Positions 33,859 to 41,525 of a DNA stretch of 64,000 nt are shown one piece after another; positions within the stretch are counted from its first letter, which is position 1; each line of letters opens with the position of its first letter. The position numbers and the translations under genes are program-made. The notes below the pieces were generated by a model. It worked only from the letters and a program-made list of their open reading frames with translations. It was not told the DNA's origin and did no database searches. This DNA comes from DATACQ01 sp036555515 (GTDB taxonomy: Bacteria > Desulfobacterota > Binatia > UBA9968): positions 1-64,000 of the forward strand of contig DATBLC010000063.1 in the NCBI GenBank assembly GCA_036555515.1. The letters are read 5' to 3'.

Positions 33859-34410
33859 ATTTCTCCGCGTGTCGAATCGACGCCTAAGGTTTCCCAAACA
33901 CAGAGCATGAACAGTGCCAGACATCGTTTGCCGATACCTTTTACTACGTCGTTGATTTTGTTTGACGTTTTTTCCCCATGGGAGCCGGCCAAAGGCGCCA
34001 AATCGCAAGAGGTGTAGTCGCTTTGATACAGGGTGTAGCAAATTTGATTCAACGCGGCTCGTCCAAGTGCTGCTCTGAAACGGCCAGGGAGACGCCAAGA
34101 ATGCTGCTGAAAATGCCTCGTCCATCCTACAAGTACTGGTGAACTAGATTCCCGTTTCCACGGGAATGACTGACGCACCACGGCGTCCTTGAACTTTGAA
34201 CTTTGAGCAGCGCGGTCGTTTGCGTGCCGCGCCTCTGAATTTTTTTGAGCAGCCCTCGAAGAGTTATCGCATTGCGGCGGAGCGTACGTCAATCACAATC
34301 GAGCCGGGAGGTTTGGGGGATCCCCTTACTCCTTACTCCTTACCCCTTACCTTTCACGTCTCACCGTTCTATATTGATTCGCTTGACAGTCCAGGGGCGC
34401 TGAAATATTC
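33859..34410. other. Non-coding stretch upstream of the array
   Basis: About 550 bp without a convincing gene. It contains a perfect small palindrome attcccgt-ttcc-acgggaat (34148-34167), a common dispersed intergenic motif, and gctgaaaa/ttttttgagcagc words related to the family A and B repeats. Minus-strand frames of 145 and 89 codons run through here but have no family features and read through the repeats. Confidence 0.5.
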
Positions 34411-34695
34411 GTGGAAAACCAAGTGAAGCCAATACGACTATCAGCCCATGCTCTTGGCTATTCCGCGAAACGCGGATTCACTGTGGCGGAGGTGGAAGAG
34501 GCCATACGGAGCTGTGCGTGGCAGCCCGCAGAGTTGGGGCGCTTGGAATGCACGAAAAGCTTTCCTTTTAACGGGGAGTGGAACAATAAGGTGTACGCAA
34601 CGAAACGGGTGCGACCCATCTTTGTTGACGAGGCGAATGAAATTGTCGTGGTCACGGTTTATACTTATTACTCTGAAAAGGAGTTTTCGCTATGA
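34411..34695 (+). CDS. DUF4258-family protein, possible toxin
   Basis: This 94-residue protein starts at GTG 34411 and has the DUF4258 pattern: IRLSAHALGYSAKRGFTVAE, then VRPIFVDEANEIVVVTVYTYY near the C-terminus. Such small proteins have a RelE/BECR-like core and are typically encoded directly before DUF2283. The stop overlaps the next start as ATGA (34692-34695), showing translational coupling. The toxin role is inferred from pairing. Confidence 0.8.
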   Translation: MENQVKPIRLSAHALGYSAKRGFTVAEVEEAIRSCAWQPAELGRLECTKSFPFNGEWNNKVYATKRVRPIFVDEANEIVVVTVYTYYSEKEFSL

Positions 34696-34910
34696 AAATA
34701 AGCTACGACGCTGAGGTCGACGCGCTAAGCATTACGTTTCGTGAGACCACAGTGACGACGAAACATATGGGGGAAGGGATAGCTGCGGACTATGACGCTG
34801 AAGGCAAACTGGCGGGCATTGAGATCCTGGACGCGGTGAAGCGTTTCGGCGGCAAGGAAACTCTCCGACAAGTCGTCATCGAGGGACTCGGTCCCGCGAC
34901 GCAATCCTGA
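34692..34910 (+). CDS. DUF2283-family protein, possible antitoxin
   Basis: This 72-residue protein is of standard family length: MKISYDAEVDALSITFRETT, followed by EGIAADYDAEGKLAGIEILD. The start overlaps the stop of the DUF4258 gene by four bases. This is the second pair of this type in the window (the other at 27936-28592), with clearly different sequence, so the two were probably acquired independently. Confidence 0.85.
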   Translation: MKISYDAEVDALSITFRETTVTTKHMGEGIAADYDAEGKLAGIEILDAVKRFGGKETLRQVVIEGLGPATQS

Positions 34911-34955
34911 CTCTTGTACGAATAACCGCTGTAATTCTCAACTACGGAGTAGATC

Positions 34956-36149
34956 ATGAGCATCAGAGGAAAAACGGCAATCGCCGGTATCGGCGAGACG
35001 CCCACCGACCGGCTTGGCAGCAAACCCGGCGAGCCGCGCAAATCGACGGCGGAATATCTTGCCTGGGCCGCGCGATTGGCGATGGAAGACGCCGGACTTA
35101 CGAAAAAAGATTTCGACGGGCAGGGCTTGGCGGCGATCTATACGACTAACCATTCACAGCCGTTCTGGCCTGAAGAGGTGGCGGCGATACTCGGCATCGC
35201 GCCCGGCGTTTCACTCGCCGGCGGCAACGGCGGGGCCAGCTCCGTTTCTTTGCTTGGCCACGCGGCGGCGGCGATCACCGCCGGGCTTTGCGACCTCGTG
35301 CTGGTCATTGCGGCCGCATCGCCGTTCGGCGAGCGCGGCGGTCACCGCGGCGCCCACGCCGACACCCGCGACTACGAGATGCCTTTCGGCGTCATGGGTC
35401 CCAACTGTAAAATCGCCTTCGTCATGAGCCGCTACATGCATGAGTCCGGGATGACGGAAGATCATTTCGGCAAGATCGCCGTAACCGGTCGCTATCATGC
35501 TTCATTGAACTCCAATGCATATCTCAGAAAACCGATCACCGTCGAGGACTACAAAAAGTCGCGCCTGATTTCCGATCCAATTCGGCTACTCGACTGCGTG
35601 ATGCCGGCCAACGGCGGTAAGGCGTATATCATGACCTCGGCGGAGCGCGCCAAGACGTTGCGCAAACCGCCCGTTTACTTGCTCGGCTGGGGCGAGTGCA
35701 ACAACGCAAGCTATGGACCGCGTTACCGCGCCAATCCGCTTATCACGGGCATTACCGACGCCGGCAAACGGGCGTTTGCCATGGCGGGCGTGACACACAA
35801 AGATATTCGCTGTCTGAATCTTTACGACGATTATATTCCGGTCGTGATGATCCAGATTGAAGACTTGGGCTTTTGCAACCGCAATGACAAAGCGTTCTTC
35901 GAGAAAACCGATTTCACGTTTAAAGGCGACCTGCCGATTCAGACCAGCGGCGGCATGATCAACTGCGGCCAGCCGTCGACAACCGGCGGCATGCTGCACG
36001 TCATCGAGACCGTCCGCCAGATCCGCGGCGAAGGGGGAGACCGCCAGGTGCCCGATATTAAATTCGGCATCTCTACCGGCGTCGGCGCGGTGAATTACGG
36101 CAAGAACTTCGGCTGCACCGCGGCGGCCATCCTGGGCAGCGAGGCGTAG
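34956..36149 (+). CDS. Thiolase-superfamily protein, SCP2/Ltp-like, without the usual nucleophilic cysteine
   Basis: This 397-residue thiolase-fold protein has GKTAIAGIGETPTDRLG at the start, AAIGLCDLVLVI-like sequence (ITAGLCDLVLVIAAASPFG), LNLYDDYIPVVMIQIEDLGF and the C-terminal GGMINCGQPSTTGG. Where degradative thiolases carry a cysteine, it reads GGNGGASSVS, and GHP is replaced by GQP. This matches Ltp2-type aldolases and other non-classical members that work with a DUF35 partner, which is encoded 187 bp downstream. It is therefore more likely an acyl-CoA retro-aldolase than a thiolase. The ATG follows ACGGAGTAGATC. Confidence 0.85.
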   Translation: MSIRGKTAIAGIGETPTDRLGSKPGEPRKSTAEYLAWAARLAMEDAGLTKKDFDGQGLAAIYTTNHSQPFWPEEVAAILGIAPGVSLAGGNGGASSVSLLGHAAAAITAGLCDLVLVIAAASPFGERGGHRGAHADTRDYEMPFGVMGPNCKIAFVMSRYMHESGMTEDHFGKIAVTGRYHASLNSNAYLRKPITVEDYKKSRLISDPIRLLDCVMPANGGKAYIMTSAERAKTLRKPPVYLLGWGECNNASYGPRYRANPLITGITDAGKRAFAMAGVTHKDIRCLNLYDDYIPVVMIQIEDLGFCNRNDKAFFEKTDFTFKGDLPIQTSGGMINCGQPSTTGGMLHVIETVRQIRGEGGDRQVPDIKFGISTGVGAVNYGKNFGCTAAAILGSEA

Positions 36150-36336
36150 GCGCAACCAAAAGAAACCGAGATTTCACCACGAAGGACACGAAGAACGCGA
36201 AGTTTAGGAATATATATGTCCGAACCCTTCGTGATCTCCGTGGTGAGAGTTTATTTCTCGAATACTATATTTACGGCCTAGCGGGACGAGCCACGAACAC
36301 GAAGCAAGAACGTAACGACCGGAAAGGTTCATTGAT

Positions 36337-36759
36337 ATGGCAAAACAAGAAGTCAAAAAGCCGTTGCCCGAAATCACTCCCATCAACCAGCCGTTCTGGG
36401 ACGGCGCCAAGAACGGCAAGCTGATGATGCAAAAGTGCCAAGACTGCGGCACCTGGGTGTTTTGCCCCCGGCCGGTGTGCGGCGACTGCGCCAGCGACAA
36501 GCTCGAATGGGTTCAAGTCAGCGGCAAAGGCAAAATCTTCTGTTTCACCATCATCCGCGAAGTCGTCGGCAACGCGCTGCGCGGTTTCGGGCCCGATATT
36601 CCCTACGTCACCGCCTGGATCGACCTCGACGACGGTCCAAGAATTTGCAGCAATATCCTCGGCTGCGCCATCGACAAAGTCTACATAGACATGCCAGTTG
36701 AAGTGGTCTTCGAAGACACCGGCGAGGGCATCACGCTGCCGAAGTTCAGGCCACAATAA
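36337..36759 (+). CDS. DUF35 zinc-ribbon/OB-fold protein, partner of the thiolase-like protein
   Basis: This 140-residue protein has an N-terminal rubredoxin-like zinc ribbon (KCQDCGTWVFCPRPVCGDC, cysteines in C-x2-C and C-x2-C pairs) and an OB-fold domain (GKGKIFCFTIIREVVGNALR, then YVTAWIDLDDGPRI). DUF35 proteins bind acyl-CoA chains and complex with SCP2/Ltp thiolase-fold proteins. Gene order with the thiolase-like gene upstream supports a two-subunit enzyme. Substrate is unknown. Confidence 0.9.
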   Translation: MAKQEVKKPLPEITPINQPFWDGAKNGKLMMQKCQDCGTWVFCPRPVCGDCASDKLEWVQVSGKGKIFCFTIIREVVGNALRGFGPDIPYVTAWIDLDDGPRICSNILGCAIDKVYIDMPVEVVFEDTGEGITLPKFRPQ

Positions 36760-36987
36760 AGATTTTAAAAAATCCTATGAATGCTTCGACTAAGCTCAGC
36801 ATGAACGGAACAACCTTCAATGATTTTAACCGCTTCTACGTTCGTTCCTTTGATATACTCAGGAGAGACTCTGAGGTTCTCGAAGGATGGAACGTTTTTC
36901 AGCGTTATCAAAAAGGAATCTGTCACTGAATCGTTTTCGCCGCGCTGCTTGATCAATAAACTGCGCTAGCGTCCTTATGAGGTAAAA

Positions 36988-38046
36988 ATGAACATGCACA
37001 AAAAATATCTTCTGCTTGGCTTTCTTTTGCTGCTCGCTATTACGGCCACTGTGTGGCCGAGTGGATCGACGAACGCACAGAGCGCACCCTTCTATCAAGG
37101 CAAGACCATGCGCATAGTGGTCGGCTTCACCCCCGGCGGTCTTTATGACCAGTATGCGCGGCTCTTGGCGCGCTACATGGGCAGACACATTCTCGGCAAT
37201 CCGAATATCATCGTGCAAAACATGCCCGGAGCGGGCTCGATTATCGCCACCAATTACGTCTCCAACGTCGCCAAACCGGATGGGCTCACCTTGGGAAAAA
37301 TCGGCAGCGGCATCTACTTGGACCAGTTGCTCGGCGTGAAAGAAGCTCAATTCGACGTGCGCAAGATGCCTTTCATCGGCAGCGTCGATCAACGGGACTT
37401 GATGATGTATATGCGCGCCGATGCGCCGTGGAAATCCATAGAGGACATCGTCAACGCGAAGGAGCCACCCAAATGCGGCGCGACGGGGACTTCCGATCTG
37501 ACCACCATCATGATCAACATCATGGAGGACACCCTCGGCACCAAGTTCACCAACGTGCGCGGCTACCCGGGCGGGGTCGAGATTGATCTGGCGATCGAGA
37601 AAGGCGAACTGCACTGCCGCGGCACCGGCATCACGACGCATTTTGCCCGCGAGCCATATCATACCTGGCACAAAAACGGCTTCGACCGCCATATTCTGCA
37701 GACTGGCAGCAAAAAAGACCCGCGCGTTGGCGACGCGCCGACTCTTCCCGAGCTCATGGAAAAAAGAAAAACCTCAGCGATGAGCCGAAGCGTAGCCAAA
37801 CTCTTGCTGCTTTCCGCCACCGTGGGACGCCCTCTGGTGACCACGCCCGGCGTGCCCGCCGAGCGTGTGCAGATGCTGCGCGAAGCCTATATGAAAGCAT
37901 TCAAGGAGCCTGAACTGCTCGCCGAAGCCAAGAAGGCGCGCATGGAAGTCACCTTGCAGGCGGGCGAAGACGTGGAAAAAGACATGCGCGACGCCGTTAA
38001 CCAGCCCAAGGACGTCGTGGCTCGCGTGAAAAAGCTGATGGAGTAA
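36988..38046 (+). CDS. TctC/Bug-family tripartite tricarboxylate transporter binding protein, orphan
   Basis: This 352-residue protein has a signal peptide (hydrophobic residues 7-22, cleavage near TNAQS) and the TctC opening FYQGKTMRIVVGFTPGG with PGAGSIIATNYVSN, the two loops that clamp carboxylates through water molecules in this family. The C-terminal end VKKLME is typical. The ATG follows GAGGTAAAA. No TctA/TctB lies beside it; the fused TctA-B at 41522 has its own TctC-like gene, so this copy may use it or serve another system. Confidence 0.9.
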   Translation: MNMHKKYLLLGFLLLLAITATVWPSGSTNAQSAPFYQGKTMRIVVGFTPGGLYDQYARLLARYMGRHILGNPNIIVQNMPGAGSIIATNYVSNVAKPDGLTLGKIGSGIYLDQLLGVKEAQFDVRKMPFIGSVDQRDLMMYMRADAPWKSIEDIVNAKEPPKCGATGTSDLTTIMINIMEDTLGTKFTNVRGYPGGVEIDLAIEKGELHCRGTGITTHFAREPYHTWHKNGFDRHILQTGSKKDPRVGDAPTLPELMEKRKTSAMSRSVAKLLLLSATVGRPLVTTPGVPAERVQMLREAYMKAFKEPELLAEAKKARMEVTLQAGEDVEKDMRDAVNQPKDVVARVKKLME

Positions 38047-38128
38047 AATTTGCGGCTTTACTCGAGCAAGGTTGTCGTCTTGCGGCGCCGCCGCTGAATC
38101 CCTCGAACCAGCAACGGGGAGAACCCGA

Positions 38129-38344
38129 ATGAAGCCTTACGTGCGGATTACCGCGCTGGTATTGGGCGCGCTGTTTCTGGTCGCCGCAGCGACGGCCGGG
38201 GTCGAACTCTGGAGCGAAGGCGATTTACTCGTCAATCCAAAGCTCAAACCCGCCGCCGCATGGCTGCTGAGCGGCGCGATGTTCCTTGCCGTCGGGCTGA
38301 GGGGGCTCTGGCGCCGGCAAAAGAAACCGTTCGAACACAGATAA
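38129..38344 (+). CDS. Small two-helix membrane protein, unknown function
   Basis: This 71-residue protein starts at ATG 38129 behind GGGGAGAACCCGA. Two hydrophobic helices are visible (ITALVLGALFLVAAATAGVE and AAAWLLSGAMFLAVGLRGLW) with a basic tail RRQKKPFEHR. It lies 82 bp after the TctC-like gene and might be a small membrane accessory. I recognise no family. Confidence 0.6.
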   Translation: MKPYVRITALVLGALFLVAAATAGVELWSEGDLLVNPKLKPAAAWLLSGAMFLAVGLRGLWRRQKKPFEHR

Positions 38345-38369
38345 TGCTGGAGTAACGCAACCCGGAAAA

Positions 38370-38798
38370 TTACTTTAGCGCTTTTCTCAAGATACGAACC
38401 GAGGCGTCCGCATCCGCAGCGTTGTCGAAGGCGAAATAAGTCACGGCACGCCGTCCAAGGGCGGCTGCTGATATGCCGCGCAGATTTATTCCGCCATCCG
38501 CCAGGGCGCGAGTCATTTTTGTGCCCAGCCCCGGCCGGTCAGGACCTTCCACGCGCACCGAATGAAGGCTGTCGGTGGTTTGAAGACCCGCTCCCTGGGC
38601 GGCCGCCTTCTGTTTCGCTCCCTTGATCGGCGTGACAAAGACAACGCCCGTGCCCGGCTTATCCGGAGCGCGGCGGGCGATGATAAACGCCAGATTCGCG
38701 CCGGCGCTCTGCAGCGTTTGTAATGTCGTTGCCAAGCCGCCCGGACGATCGGCGATCTCGCCGGCCCATACGTCTGCCTTACTAATAGCATACGCCAT
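38370..38798 (-). CDS. ACT-domain protein
   Basis: This 142-residue protein has two ACT-like repeats: the first around VWAGEIADRPGGLATTLQTL, the second around VRVEGPDRPGLGTKMTRALA with a following GGINLRGISA. The D/G-RPG-L loops mark ligand-binding ACT domains, which sense amino acids or similar small molecules. The ATG follows AAGGAGGTGCGATC. It is a stand-alone regulator or sensor; the ligand is unknown. It is convergent with the upstream small membrane protein. Confidence 0.85.
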   Translation of the reverse strand: MAYAISKADVWAGEIADRPGGLATTLQTLQSAGANLAFIIARRAPDKPGTGVVFVTPIKGAKQKAAAQGAGLQTTDSLHSVRVEGPDRPGLGTKMTRALADGGINLRGISAAALGRRAVTYFAFDNAADADASVRILRKALK

Positions 38799-38845
38799 GA
38801 TCGCACCTCCTTGATAAGATTAATTGCGCGCCCCGCAGAGGGTCA

Positions 38846-38979
38846 TAGCAGGCCCCTGAAAACGCCCGGTTCACCCATCGAGAAATTCAGGGCGAACGGG
38901 GATCATTTGAAACCATTTGGCGCTTTCCGTTCGTGCTAAGGCTCTCGAAGCACTAGAACCCCTTTTTTCAGCAGCCTGA
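38846..38979. repeat. Palindromic repeat, family B copy 2
   Basis: The left end (agcaggcccctgaaaacgcc) and right end (ttttttcagcagcctgat) form an imperfect terminal inverted repeat, with interior words ttcagggcgaacgg and ccgttcgtgctaag mirrored about the middle. Similar to 24776-24929. It fills the gap between the ACT gene and the tcuB-like gene. Confidence 0.65.
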
Positions 38980-39028
38980 TGGTTTTCTTAGGCGCACATA
39001 GCACCACGCTGAAGATACTGTCAAGTGG

Positions 39029-40141
39029 TTAATGCGTTTGTTCTTCGATCCTCCTTTGCTCGATAGCGTAGCGCACCAGCGCGGCGTAGCGGTAGACAAC
39101 ATGGGCGAACTTGCCGTAGGGCGCGGTGATGAAAAAGCCGGCAACCACGCCCAGGTGAATGACCAGCAGCGTTCCCATCGCTGCGGTTTCACGCGCCGCC
39201 AAGAGCAGCATACCCGTCAAGCTGGTGAGAAACAGCAACCATAGAAAGGCTACGTCCATGCTGCGCATCTGCGGCGCAGCCGGAACCCGGTCGCTTTGCC
39301 GCTTTAGATAAAGCAAACCGCTGGTGCCGATCAGCAATCCCACTCCGCCAGTCGTGCCAAGAACCACGGGCCAACTTATATAAGGATAAGGCGCCTGCCA
39401 ATCGAGGAAGTGATCGTAGAAAGCGGCGATGCTGGTGGCGGCGAAATCGAGCAGAAAACCGTAAAAGACCAGATGATGAAACCACATTCTCGAGCGTGAA
39501 AAGCTCTCCGCCGGATACGTGCACCCGGCGCCGCCGCCTTTCATGTAGGCCAGGCCGAAGGCGTCTTTGGTCGCGCGCCAGAACGCGCCCGGATCGACGA
39601 CGTCGGATAGGCTCGCCCGGGTCGCGCGCCAAAAGCGAGCCGCGCCAATGATGAAAACCCCAAGGCCATAAAGCGCGATCACAGACGGCGGCACGGTCAT
39701 CGCGACAAACGGCACGACGCGGTAAAAAGCCCCTTCACCTAAATGCACGGCGCGCAACACATCCCAACCTTTGAATGCCAGCACGAGACCGCAAATGACG
39801 ATCAGCGCCGCCGCGGTAATCACGCTCACCGCCAGCCCGTTGCGTTTGAACAAGCCTGATGGAACGGCTGGCCAGGTGAACTCGCGGTAAGTATCGGCGC
39901 GTAGCTCGGCCATCAGCTTGGGTATGTTCACGCCGAATTCATGCGGCGGCGCGTACTGGCAGGCGTAATAACAGTCGCGGCAATCGAAGCACAGATTTGC
40001 TAGATAGGTGAGATCGGCCTTGGTGAAAATGCGGCGTTGCTCCATAGCCGGGAATACGGCGCAGTAACCTTCACAGTAACGGCAGGCGTTGCAAATCGTC
40101 ATCTGGCGCGCGCCATCTTTGAGTAACTCAAGAGACGGCAT
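39029..40141 (-). CDS. tcuB: TcuB-like iron-sulfur membrane protein (tricarballylate utilisation type)
   Basis: This protein of 370 residues from ATG 40141 has two ferredoxin-type cysteine clusters at the N-terminus (C17, C20, C23, C27 and C51, C54, C57, C61) and six or so membrane helices downstream (for example LAVSVITAAALIVICGLVLA and LLVIHLGVVAGFFIT). TcuB re-oxidises the FADH2 of tricarballylate dehydrogenase TcuA and passes electrons to the quinone pool. It overlaps the tcuA-like gene by 14 bp, showing tight coupling. Confidence 0.88.
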   Translation of the reverse strand: MPSLELLKDGARQMTICNACRYCEGYCAVFPAMEQRRIFTKADLTYLANLCFDCRDCYYACQYAPPHEFGVNIPKLMAELRADTYREFTWPAVPSGLFKRNGLAVSVITAAALIVICGLVLAFKGWDVLRAVHLGEGAFYRVVPFVAMTVPPSVIALYGLGVFIIGAARFWRATRASLSDVVDPGAFWRATKDAFGLAYMKGGGAGCTYPAESFSRSRMWFHHLVFYGFLLDFAATSIAAFYDHFLDWQAPYPYISWPVVLGTTGGVGLLIGTSGLLYLKRQSDRVPAAPQMRSMDVAFLWLLFLTSLTGMLLLAARETAAMGTLLVIHLGVVAGFFITAPYGKFAHVVYRYAALVRYAIEQRRIEEQTH

Positions 40142-41525
40142 AGCGCGCCGCCTCCCGTCCGGCGATCCGGCCAAATACCGAGCCGATGGTCAGGCCGAAG
40201 CCGGCGAGATATCCTTTACCAAGAATATTGCCGGCCATGACTTCGCCGGCGGCGAAAATATTTTTCGCCGGCCAGCCGTTTTGCATGATCACCTGCGCCT
40301 GTTCGTTCACGGTAACCCCGAGGTACGTGAAAGTAATTCCCGGGCGCAGCGGATAACCGTAATAGGGTGACATGTCGATGGGGCGCGCCCAGTGGCTCTT
40401 AGGCGGATGGAGTCCTTCGGCTCGGCAACTGTCCAAGTTGCCCGGGTCGAACGCACCCGGTCGCACTGCATGGTTGTATTCATCCACTGCGGCAACCAAT
40501 GCTGCCGCGTTCAACCCCAGAGCGCCGGCCAACTCAGCGACGGTGCCCGCCTCGACCGGCGGAAAAACCGACGGCATGAAGTGCGGCAGCGCCTTGCTAT
40601 CGACAATGGAATATGCGATCTGCTCCGGTTGCGCCGCGATGAGTTTCCCCCAGATTGCGTAGCGCTTCGGCCAGAAATCCTCGCCTTCGTCGTAAAATCG
40701 TTTAACTTCTTTGTTAACGACGATGCCGAATGGCACGCTGTCCAGCCGAGTCACAATGCCGCCGTCGAATTTTGGCGCCCGCGCATCCAGCGCTACCGCG
40801 TGACAACCACGCGGGTCGCCCACCGGCTTCGCACCCCCATCGAGAAGCAGTTTCAACACCCGGCCTTGATTATGCGGCGTGCCGCGTATAATGAAGTTGT
40901 CGGCGGCCTCACCCCAGTATTCTTTCAGCCATGGGATATTCGCTTCAAAGCCGCCGGCGGCGACAACGAGCGCTTTCGCCGCGACTTCTTTCGCCGCGCC
41001 ATTGTGAAACGCCATCGCGGAGGCGAATCGCCCGTCACTCATTTTCAATTGACGGACTTCGGATTCATAGACGATCTCGACGCCGAGCTTCGCGGCGCAG
41101 TCATAGTAAGCGTTCATCATGGCTTTACCGCCGCCGAGCATGAAAAGATTCGTGCGCGCCAAGTGCAAAGTGCCGCGCAGCGGCTTTTGCCAGCGCACGC
41201 CGTTGGCCGGCATCCATTCGCCAAGCGTTTCCGACTCGCGAATGGTCAAACGGGCCAGATCCTCGTTGGTCGCGCCGCCGGTGACCCCCCAGAGGTCCTG
41301 CCAAAACTCGTCTTCTCCGTATGGGCCGGTGACATAATCGGTGGCCGCGCGATGCATGTAACGGATATCGCGCGTATGGCGGCTGTTGCCGCCGCGAAAA
41401 TCTTTCGTGGCGCTTTCGAGCACGAGCACGCGCGCGCCGGCGCGCCGCGCGGTGATCGCCGCGCACAGCGCTGCGTTGCCGCCGCCGACAACCAGAACGT
41501 CCAATGGGACTCGCAGATCCGTCAT
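40128..41525 (-). CDS. tcuA: TcuA-like FAD-dependent tricarballylate dehydrogenase family
   Basis: This 465-residue flavoprotein of the fumarate reductase/succinate dehydrogenase flavoprotein family starts with the dinucleotide-binding fold VLVVGGGNAALCAAITARRA and ends with YLAGFGLTIGSVFGRIAGRE. TcuA oxidises tricarballylate to cis-aconitate with FAD; relatives act on other steroid or dicarboxylate substrates (3-ketosteroid dehydrogenase-like). The start codon overlaps the stop of the TctA-B gene as ATGA (41522-41525). The neighbour TcuB supports the tricarballylate-type call; exact substrate is not certain. Confidence 0.85.
   Translation of the reverse strand: MTDLRVPLDVLVVGGGNAALCAAITARRAGARVLVLESATKDFRGGNSRHTRDIRYMHRAATDYVTGPYGEDEFWQDLWGVTGGATNEDLARLTIRESETLGEWMPANGVRWQKPLRGTLHLARTNLFMLGGGKAMMNAYYDCAAKLGVEIVYESEVRQLKMSDGRFASAMAFHNGAAKEVAAKALVVAAGGFEANIPWLKEYWGEAADNFIIRGTPHNQGRVLKLLLDGGAKPVGDPRGCHAVALDARAPKFDGGIVTRLDSVPFGIVVNKEVKRFYDEGEDFWPKRYAIWGKLIAAQPEQIAYSIVDSKALPHFMPSVFPPVEAGTVAELAGALGLNAAALVAAVDEYNHAVRPGAFDPGNLDSCRAEGLHPPKSHWARPIDMSPYYGYPLRPGITFTYLGVTVNEQAQVIMQNGWPAKNIFAAGEVMAGNILGKGYLAGFGLTIGSVFGRIAGREAARYAVS

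Noticed and set aside
33855..34292. Minus-strand frame of 145 codons upstream of the binding protein array
   Set aside because: It reads through repeat words (FPWKRES from the attcccgtttccacgggaat palindrome) and resembles no family; treated as non-coding.
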